Shown in pieces: positions 36,904-47,000 of a stretch of 64,000 bases of DNA (position 1 is the first letter of the stretch; each line of letters begins with the position of its first letter). The DNA is taken from assembly GCA_036852015.1 (NCBI GenBank), contig JAANDG010000053.1, positions 186,001-250,000 on the forward strand, read 5' to 3'. This DNA comes from Pelodera strongyloides. Taxonomy: Eukaryota; Nematoda; Chromadorea; Rhabditida; Rhabditidae. The notes under the pieces are model-generated. The model saw nothing but the letters and a program-made list of their open reading frames with translations. It had not been told where the DNA came from and did no database searches. The translations under genes and the position numbers were made by a program.

Positions 36904-38137
36904 CTGGAATATTATGGTAAACTAGCAAAATTTTGTTTATCTCATGAGTCTGACCTTTTAACTGAAATGCACCAAATACGTGTTTTTACGTTTTCGAAAG
37001 TTGATGGTTTACTACACAATACACGGAGTAATTAATTAGTAATAGTAATTAATTATTTTAAATAATTTGCAACTAACCAAAAAAAACCTTGTAGTGTGTT
37101 GTGTGCAATCTATCACTCAGACTACAGAACACAGGCTTCACCATGCAAATTTGCTGTTTTAAAAATTTTGATGTGAATAAGCTGTGTGGATTAGTCAGAG
37201 ATCATCGTTCTTGCGTAAACGCCATAATATACTTCCGTTTGTATTTTAGGCACAACTGATCTCGACATTTCAATATGCTCTGAATACCTCAGTAGTCTAA
37301 AAAAATCGCTTTGTTTCGAAAGTTCAACGTTTCCAGAATCAGAATACCTTTCCAATACTTCTTGCTTTAGTGCTACTAAACTAACCCAAGTCCATTTTTT
37401 TTACATAATCTACCATTGTCTTATTAGAAAAGGGTTGCAAAAACAGTGGAAATGTGTATGTGGGTCTGATTCGGATAAGTCTGATAAACCACCGGAAAAA
37501 GACCAAAACATTTGAAAATTATGGTCGGGATTTGTGGGAATTGTTCGGGAAAAGATTAATACAAAGACCAGCACCAGAAACTGACATTTCATAAATTGTT
37601 TTTTTTTTTCAGAATCATAGCAATACATTTTATTGGCAATTCGAAAATAAGTAGACCTACATTTAGTGTTCGAATGATGTGGCGACTCAAACACAATTTG
37701 TTGCAATATCAATTTATTTATTGTAATTGAATCAAACAGTACTGTTTTAAGTTTTAACAAGTTTGATCCTTGAAAAGCTGTAGTGAGCAGTTTTAGCTTT
37801 GCAAAATATAATTTACAGGTGTGTGCAACAAAATGGAATGGTTAAATTCATCAATGCCCAAAGTGCGCAGGGAGCGCGCGACGGGTGAGCCTGAGCCATT
37901 GAAGTGCAAGAGTAGGCAATACGAAGTGACGCGTGTGTAGCGCACATCAACTGTCATTCCCTACAAGTGCGCCACAGGATCGCCACTTGAAATTGGAGAC
38001 ATTTTAATTTTGGTGCACCGAGGATGCACAACCCTCAGGCCCCCCGCTCACCTTAGGCCCTAGAGGGTTTGTTACCGCGCTGACTGGGCATAAACCCTTT
38101 TGTATAAAAAAATGGCAGAAGTAGAAGGGTTGCAATA
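36904..38137. other. Region 3' of the nuclear receptor gene
   Basis: Mostly AT-rich. On the minus strand, 37593-37410 is a 60-codon ORF with a signal-peptide-like start. Another open stretch after a TTTTTTTAG acceptor (37304-37204) ends in a stop. They may be exons of the candidate gene to the left, but I cannot join them in phase. Confidence 0.3.
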
Positions 38138-41100
38138 CTATCCAGTAATCATATCAAATATAGCCACATCGGCATCATGAGGTAGAAACATCTTTTTGAT
38201 TCGAATATCTTCACGGAATCGTTCTGTGATTCGCTGAAATATACATGAAATTTGGCGTAGAAATTAAAACATTTCCGAAATTACGCACTATATTATACAT
38301 GAGACATGCGTGGATGGATTACTTTTGAGTCAATAATATTAGTAGATTATTTACAGGGAAATTAATCTCTTATATTGCAAAAAGGACGGAACCTTTGCAA
38401 ATTTCTTAATCGGAAATTTTGTGACATTATTCGAACACTCGAACTCGGTTATACCGGAAATAAACGACGAGCAGATTTCCACCTACCAACACACATGGAA
38501 TAATGATGAGAAAGTGTGATAATCGTATTGGGTAGTCCTGAAGCCCGTTGAGCTGATAGTACCCGACAAGTTCCCTAAAAAAACAGATAAGGGTATTGAA
38601 ACATGCAAAGAGCCACTTATATTTTAGCGTTTTAATAGTATAATTATATTACACTTTTCTAGGAATTGTTTCGCCCCGAAAACATGGATTTCAAAAACGG
38701 ATTTAAAGGGCACTTTATATGTGGAAACTGGAAAACTTGACTTAGAGGCAAAAGGACACACGTAGGTCGGACCCAAGTGGGTAGATATCGCACTTGTAGG
38801 AGATAACCTGTGAAGTCCCTTTTTGATACATTGCAGATTTTATACTCGCTTGTTGTGTTGTTGTTTGTTTGTTTGTACATCTGTTACCGTACCTGAGTAT
38901 TGAATCCGTAACATTTGCTACCACTTTTCGCGTGTCGTCGGTATGGCCAGACATACCGTCTGTAAAGAAGAGAAGCGCCTGAAGCGCCGCAAATTCGATT
39001 TCTAAAGTGGAACGGCGAAGATATAGGAAAGTTTCCAAAACCACATCACGTGATTCAATTTTAAAGCTGCTTATTTATAGGCTCACATTTGCATTGTAGC
39101 TTTAAGACCGAAGGCATAACAATCAGTACGGAGATGCGGTTTGTGCAACGATCTTATTATATAAAGTTGGGAGCTTTGTTTCTTTGATTGCATGATGTGC
39201 GTTACGCTCAGAAGTACTATTGGTTCAGTAGTTCACGTTCCCGTGCACTGAGCTATCTCACTTCCTGAGCGCCCCTCTCACAAATGCAGTAAAAAGGCTG
39301 CATATACGAAATGCGCGTGGTGTATCGGCCGTGCGAGGGCCAATTGTACTCCGCACCGCATAACCGCATGACCGCATGACCGCATAGACACCGCATGCGG
39401 TCAAACACCGCACAGAAACCGCACTAGTTTATTAGACACCGCACGGACACCGCACGAGTTTACTAGACACCGCATAGACACCGCATCCTGCCAGACACCG
39501 CATAGACACCGCACCGTGTTGACCCTGCCAGTGGTGATAAGCGTGTGTGTCCAAGACCAGCTGGAAGTGCCAACTTGTGTGTCGGGTATCAGAATTGCCA
39601 GAATTGCTTTGCTAGTGCATTTTTCTTGACCTGATCTGCTTCGTAAACACAATGATTCTTGTGTTCAGGATTCCACACTAATGTGAATGGTTCTTTTGAA
39701 CAGACCTAGAAATAACAAATACGTTGTTGAGAAAATACATAGGGAAATAAAAAGTCTTCCGATGGCGCACTACTACCTCGTTTTTGTCCGCAGATGATAT
39801 AAATTAAATATCGTTTACGCTGGTGCGACTATCGTCACAACTGATGGAAACGTACCCCTAAAGTCTTATTTGTGGAGAATTATATAGTTTACTGTCTAGA
39901 TCGGAACCAATGAGCTAAGTAGCATAAGGTACTGTGAGATATAAGTTAGAACCATTCATTATACGATATCGGTTGAGATAAATCTCCCTTGCTCACTAGG
40001 AGCCGCCACATCAAAAATCGGCTCATCAAAAAACGCAGAGCATCCCGCTAATGGCGCGGCTCGTTATACTGTTAGCATGAAACGCAGGGCATACCAGAAA
40101 GCATACAAATAACTCGCTTATAATCCAATAAACTTATTTCCATGTTTTGTAATTAAATAAGGTAACAAATGCAATGTTCGATTATAATAAAAACAATGCA
40201 GTCAACAAATATATTTGCAATGTCCGATAGATAGTTTAGAATTATTAAACAATGAGGATTTTTTTGTCTGTTTTTGACTCGGCTAAGTCTGGATTAGGTT
40301 TCCTACTGTTTCTTAGTCCGTTTCCAGTTTCAATCAGTTTCGTCAAAGTTCAAACTTTTCAGTTCTTTTTCAAAAAATCTACATTGAAACCGTTTTCTTC
40401 CCCCCATTCCCTTGCATTTTCTAGGAAATTGTGGGTATTCTATTCGTACCGTATGCTACTTTTGACTCAAAAATAAGATAATGCCCCCCCTCCCCGCGAA
40501 CGGTAATAGTACCCAAAAAGGTGCAAATCCTAGTGAACCTATCCCTTTAAAGGAACGCAGCCACGATATTTTCGCAATTATTATTTAATTTTCATTAAAT
40601 ATAGGAATTTATGAGAAAACATTCGATACCAATTACCAATTTAAAGGAAAACAAACTCGGGGAGAGAATTCACTGAGATTGGGAGTTTCTCGACTACAGT
40701 AGATGAGTAGATACGCACTTGTCTGGACAAATGCTCATTATAATATAATAAAATACCCTGCAGTGTTAGTCAATTGTGATATGCTGTCACTGCAGGGTAT
40801 TCAATCTCGGCCGCAATCGGACAATTGCTTTCATTCACAATATAGTGTTATCCAGTCACTCCCAATCTCAGTGAACTATCTCCCTGAGTTCGTTTCTCAT
40901 TAACTTCATATTGGTACCATATTTTTCTTCACACGTTCCTAAATTCACACGTTCCTGTAATGAAAATCAAATAAAAAAGACGAATTTATAGTGACTGCCT
41001 TCCTTTAAAGGGTTGGGCTCACGAGACAGTTACTTTTTTTGTTACTTTTTCATATTATTCCGGTTCTTCATACGAGTTTACACATCGCAGTGTATTTTCA

Positions 41101-43993
41101 TAAAATATATTATTCGAAATGGTACATGTCATCTTCGGACTATTTTTTTATCGTGCTTCTCTTTGAAAACAGGGATGCATGCAGATTTAGACACGGCGAA
41201 AAGGATGTAAATACGAGATGAAAGAGGAGTGCCATCAGCACTCGTAAATTTGCCTACATCGCTGTTTTCACGTAAAAAAAATAGTCCGCAGATGACATGT
41301 ATCATTTCGAATAACATATTTTATGGAAATGCTCTGCGATGTGTAAACTCGTATGTGTAAACTTTCCGCGCGCGTCTGCGCGTCAGAGAACGTAGTAAGC
41401 GAGACTAAACATTGAGAGTCTTGACAAATTAGTTTATCGAGGGTTTTAAACTTTTCAGCATGGTCCTGCCGCATCTATGTTTATATTTAGCATCTATATT
41501 TTACTTCAATGTTCCGCATTGTAAAGAATATTAGGTATACTATCAACAGCAAACACTAAAAAAGAGGCAAGCTGAGTTGAGCCCATCCCTTTACACGTAA
41601 GTATTGTCTTATCGGTTCCTAGAAGGAACCACTTATGGTTAATCAGAACTTCGAAAAGCCTAAAATAGCACAGTGAATTTCCTAACCGAATGCACTACAT
41701 TGAAATATCACGTTACCGTAGTTTTAGTCACTTGGAAATATCGCTTAGATTCACCGCAAGATTTTTCAAACAAAACTGATTATGGGAAATGCAAGCTTTG
41801 AGTGTGACAGTGTCACACTGAAACAATGGTTAAAATTAAAAGACTATCGTTTATAGACTATCGTTACAAAACTTTTTGAAGACGTCGGCAAAGCATCTGA
41901 TTTGAATATTTCAGGTTGGCTGAAAGAAACCATCTGATTTATATATTTAAAGGCTCCGGACACTCCAGAGAGGTGTTTTCGCGTCTTAGCTTACTGGAAA
42001 GAACACTCTACTAAACGTACTCACAATGAAATCCAAAATGCAACAATACTGTTCGAGAAAGATACTTGAAAGTTGAATTTTGAGGCCACTGTATATATGA
42101 AGCGTATTCAGCAAGAATTAGTGAAATTTCCATAAAAAAACGTGTCAAAAAATATTTGTTTTTTTCTCTTTGAGCGACCGACTCGATGTTGCATAATTAT
42201 TGCGTACATTTCATCAAGTGTTTCTGAATACGCTTCATATATACTGTGGCGGCAGGGACCTCGAACTTCACCTTGCTTAAAGGGATAGGTTCATTTCAAA
42301 TCACCTCTCTTTTTATTGTTTTTATTGGTAATAACACAAATATCATTCACAATGAGAATCAAATCAATCACAGAAATATGCGCCTCGTAGAAGAAGCTTC
42401 CTTTATGGTGATCGGAAGCCAAAATCTAAACTGCAGAAACTAATACCGTACACATATAGCGCGGGCTAATGGCAATTAGCCAAGTTACAAACTACACTCA
42501 GCCAAGTGCGATTAAATGATAATTCACCGTGGGAAATAATGTCCTGCCGAGTGTAGTTTGTAACTTGGCTAATTGCCATTAGCCCGCGCAAACCAGTTTT
42601 TTTTGCGTTTAGATTTTGCTTCCGATCACCTAGTTTCCAATAAAGGAAGTTTCTTCTGCGAGGCGTATTGTTCTGTGATTGATTTAATTCTCATTGTGAA
42701 TGAATGATATTTGTGCTATTATTAATAAAAACAATAAAAAGAGGGGTGATTTGAGGTGAACCTATCCCTTTAAACCGTATCTTTTTTGATCAGTATTGTT
42801 GCATTTTTTCTCTGAAGTGTCATGGAGCCTTTAAGAACAAATTGTGGAATTCCATGATAGAAAATGAATTCTTCAATTGTCGGCGAGTTTTCTAGACATC
42901 CTATGGAAATACTATAGACAGAGTTACATGACGGTATGAATAGCTCTTATCGGTATGAATAGCTCTTATATGAGCAAGGGCATGGACCTGTTGTAATCAC
43001 CAATTCAAATTGTTGCCATATTAGGTTTGCTTCTTGTATTATCATAAATAGTACGATTAGTGCCAGGTTCCGCAACTACTTTAATTGAGCATTTTTTACC
43101 AGAAACTATTCGTACAGTTTAGCTAAACATAGTCATAGTAGAATCAGATTTTCTTCTTCTAAACGTAGTGGAAAGGCCGAAAATGTAAGGATTTTACAGG
43201 GTTCTAGAATTTCATTGTTGTAAAACAAACTGAATATCAAATAATCAGCAAGTAGCATACTCTAAATTACAGTGCACAATAGTTTTCTTTAATGGTCTCC
43301 TCCACTCCTCCAAAGTGTGGTGTGGTCTCTTTTCTCGCGCAAAAACACTATGATTATCTGCAGAACAAAACGCGGCTTAAACCGTTCACAATACTTCGAC
43401 ATGCACATTTAGTCAACCATCCAGCATTGTGGTCACGATATTTAATTTATATCATCTGCGGACAAAAACGAGGTAGTAGTGCGCCATCGGAAGACTTTTT
43501 ATTTCCCTATGTATTTTCTCAACAACGTATTTGTTATTTCTAGGTCTGTTCAAAAGAACCATTCACATTAGTGTGGAATCCAGAACACAAGAATCATTGT
43601 GTTTGCGAAGCAGATCAGGTCAAGAAAAATGCACTAGCAAAGCAATTCTGGCAATTCTGATACCCGACACACAAGTTGGCACTTCCAGCTGGTCTTGGAC
43701 ACACACGCTTATCACCACTGGCAGGGATATACATTTCTGTGAATTTACGCTCATGAATGTTTTTATCTGTAAATTGTTAAGTAACGTTAGTATTACCTTA
43801 AAATGCTTTAATTGAATTGAATTTACGTTTAGTGCTCTTATTATGATATTGAATATGTTATGTTTAGTGTTCTTTAGTTTGTGTTCGTGTTTTTGTTCTT
43901 TGTAGTTTGGTCCCTTGTGAGTATACTGCGTTGTGAAGCGTGGTATCTTAGGGTCACCTTTTGAGATGTGTTAATTGCATATCCTCAATAAAC

Positions 43994-44047
<54 letters not shown>

Positions 44048-47000
44048 ATATATATATATATATATATAGATCATAGGTCAAGAAAAATGCACTAGCAAAG
44101 CAATTCTGGCAATTCTGATACCCGACACACAAGTTGGCACTTCCAGCTGGTCTTGGACACACACGCTTATCACCACTGGCAGGGTCAACACGGTGCGGTG
44201 TCTATGCGGTGTCTGGCTAGGATGCGGTGTCTATGCGGTGTCTAGTAAACTCGTGCGGTGTCCGTGCGGTGTCTAATAAACTAGTGCGGTTTCTGTGCGG
44301 TGTTTGACCGCATGCGGTGTCTATGCGGTCATGCGGTCATGCGGTTATGCGGTGCGGAGTACAATTGGCCCGTGCGAGTCGGCTGCGCTCAAAGTACTAC
44401 GAATAAACTGCAAAGAACATTCAAATCTAGAGCAACAAAAGAAGCAACGAAGCGAAGATCTTAGCATATGATCCGTGCGCTAATTTCGGTAACTACTTTT
44501 GAATCCACGTTTCACGTATGCATAAAATAAATGTACTAGAAAGTCGCCTCATTCTCATAAATGAACTTGCATCTCACAAGGATTTATATGGCGAAGGCTA
44601 TGAGCCACGCTAGAAACTGCAACGCTACATGATAAAGTACATAGAAAAGCATATCTGAGAAAAATAATACTGTACTATTTTTTATTTTGAAAGGGAGTTT
44701 TGGCCCCTCAAAGTTTGTGTTGTGCTCCATTTCAGGCCTTTGTCATATGCTGCCAGGAAGACTGAAACGGTCATGTCGTGTTTTGTCCTTGTGTGTCATA
44801 TTGAAGGAGAGGAAGCCTATCTGTGCTACGAAGCTGCTGCAGAAGGTCTGTAGATCTTTTATGAACTCCACGTCCATGCTCGCGTCAGAACATATAATCA
44901 GAAACACCAATAAGTCGTATAGAATAAAATATACATAATTTTCAACCTTATCCAACTCTGAAACTGTGAAATTTATGCTTCAGAGGCATTTTGTTGTTGT
45001 TTTCCATCATATAATTTTCGGCTGATATTTCAACCATGGGTACCATCAGTGATTTCATGATAAAACTGGAAAAATCAGTTACCTGTTTTTTGCCCGGAAT
45101 AGTGCATAAATGGGTCATGGACACTCCTAAAGTTGTTGAATACAAAAATAATTCTTTTTCCATAAATTATTTAAGGTATAAGTTCCAAAAAAATATCTCG
45201 GAAAACAATGTAAAAATAGTTTCCGCAGGGAGGAGTCGAACCCGTGACCTTCCGCTCAGCAGCCTGCTACCCTATCCACTACACTACCACATGACCGTTT
45301 CAGTCTTCCTGGCAGCATATGACAAAGGCCTGAAATGGAGCACAACACAAACTTTGAGGGGCCAAAACTCCCTTTCAAAATAAAAAATAGTACAGTATTA
45401 TTTTTCTCAGATATGCTTTTCTATGTACTTTATCATGTAGCGTTGCAGTTTGTAGCGTGGCTCATAGCCTTCGCCATATAAATCCTTGTCAGAGGATAGG
45501 AGAAATATGCAAAATTGTGGTTGATTTTGAAAAGGAGTGAGATTGGTTGCCCACGACTTCGGTAGAATTCTAGGAATTACTTTTACTAGTGACTCTGTTT
45601 CGAGACTTGTGCAGCTATGCAACACTTATTAGTCATCAGTCATTGGTTAGCTTGCATTTCTTTTAGACTTTTAGTCACACATATGCATATCGTCCCACTG
45701 GCTTTTTGTGAACAAAAAAAAACGAAAGGTAGAGTATAATTATGAGTCACCTGTCATTTCTAGGCGTTTTATTGGGTTAAACAAATTCCTTTCGATAAGT
45801 TTGAAAGATGGATCGAACAATCTGAAAGGAGCATATTTAATTGGGAACCAAAAGAGCATAAGGCTTAGGCTTAGGCTTAGGCTTAGGCTTGGGCTTAGGC
45901 TTGGGCTTGGGCTTAGGCTTAGGATCACTGGAGACTGCTTGATTGCGTTGGCATATTTCCCAAAGAGCTTCCGTATTATATATTTACTTTCAGCTCATAC
46001 CGAATGTTTCCAGTATGACATAAACATGGCTCACATAATACAGTTTCATCATGGAGCTGGGCGTCATCGTGTCTTACTCTAGCAACGGCAAAAAAAACAC
46101 CCCTTTCACACCCACACCCAGGAAAGAAGATGGCTTTTTTAATTTTATTTCATAAACTATTACCTTGCCGCCTCGGAAGCCTTAAGCTGTTCCAGTCCTC
46201 CAAAATAATATTCTAGATTGGTCAGATCAATGTAGAAATCATCTATGACGTACCATCTGAAGAAGAAAAATGTTTTTTTTCTAGTCTCTATAAACCGCAA
46301 ATCCAAGTTTTAAAAATATTTAAAAACTATAAAAATATTCTACAAAAAAATGAGGAAGATACAGTACGAGAAAATTGAGTATACCTATCTGGGGTAGCCT
46401 CACCACGCATGTACGTCGCATAGGCACTGCTGACCATACAAAATGACGCATAGAACGAAGTGTACAGTAGTTTCTGGAATGGACTTTAGAATATGAAGTG
46501 AATATGACAAAAAATGTCTTTTGGCATCTATGTAGCGTCTCTTTTCCGGTTTTTGCCGATTTTCTGTCAAAACTTAAATTTCTATTGTTTTTACAATATG
46601 GAAGTATGACAAGTCAGATACCTGTATCTGACTTCTAAGGTATGGTATCTGACCTGTTAACTTCCGTGAACTCTAAATTCCAAATGAGTATTTGCGATTT
46701 CAAATGGATCCCAGAATTTTACATCTGAATTTAGCCTCACCAGTTGTTCACCATTTACTTGATCGATTGCTGGGAAATCCTCCATTATAAATCGATAGAT
46801 ATGTGGTTGATCTGCTCCGAGTAATCTTGGAATATCAGCATGGGTAATTGCTTGCGGACTACTGCAATGTCTAGACGACGTATACTGATTTCTTCTCGTA
46901 TCAAGTAATCTACGGAATCCGTCGGCAATTCGTTGAAGTATTGGATACTGCAAGTTGTGTGACGAGACGCGTGACTGGAAAATTGACATACAAATTTTTT

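Larger units (their letters stand above)
39338..44370. mobile_element. 5-kb foldback element with 8-bp target duplication
   Basis: The two ends are inverted copies starting GGCCAATTGTACTCCGCACC. Each arm first has many GACACCGCATA-type units (CCGCAT on the left, ATGCGG on the right), then a unique block reaching about 39.81 kb on the left and 43.44 kb on the right. CGTGCGAG occurs directly outside both ends (39330-39337 and 44371-44378), an 8-bp target duplication as made by hAT-like transposases. The interior (39.8-43.4 kb) has no transposase ORF and contains smaller TTAA elements. It is therefore non-autonomous. It lies in intron 7 of the nuclear receptor gene and itself sits in another repeat related to sequence near 31.65-31.75 kb. 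Confidence 0.85.

Noticed and set aside
38742..39044. von Willebrand A-like domain (L-L-F-F-T-D-G)
   Set aside because: In context the exon continues into nuclear receptor helices and joins exons 7 and 9 of that gene in phase. The T-D-G resemblance is accidental.
39401..39652. Cys-rich ORFs in the foldback arms (also 43531-43815)
   Set aside because: They are translations of the repeated GACACCGCATA arrays and their mirror copies. The arms are non-coding.
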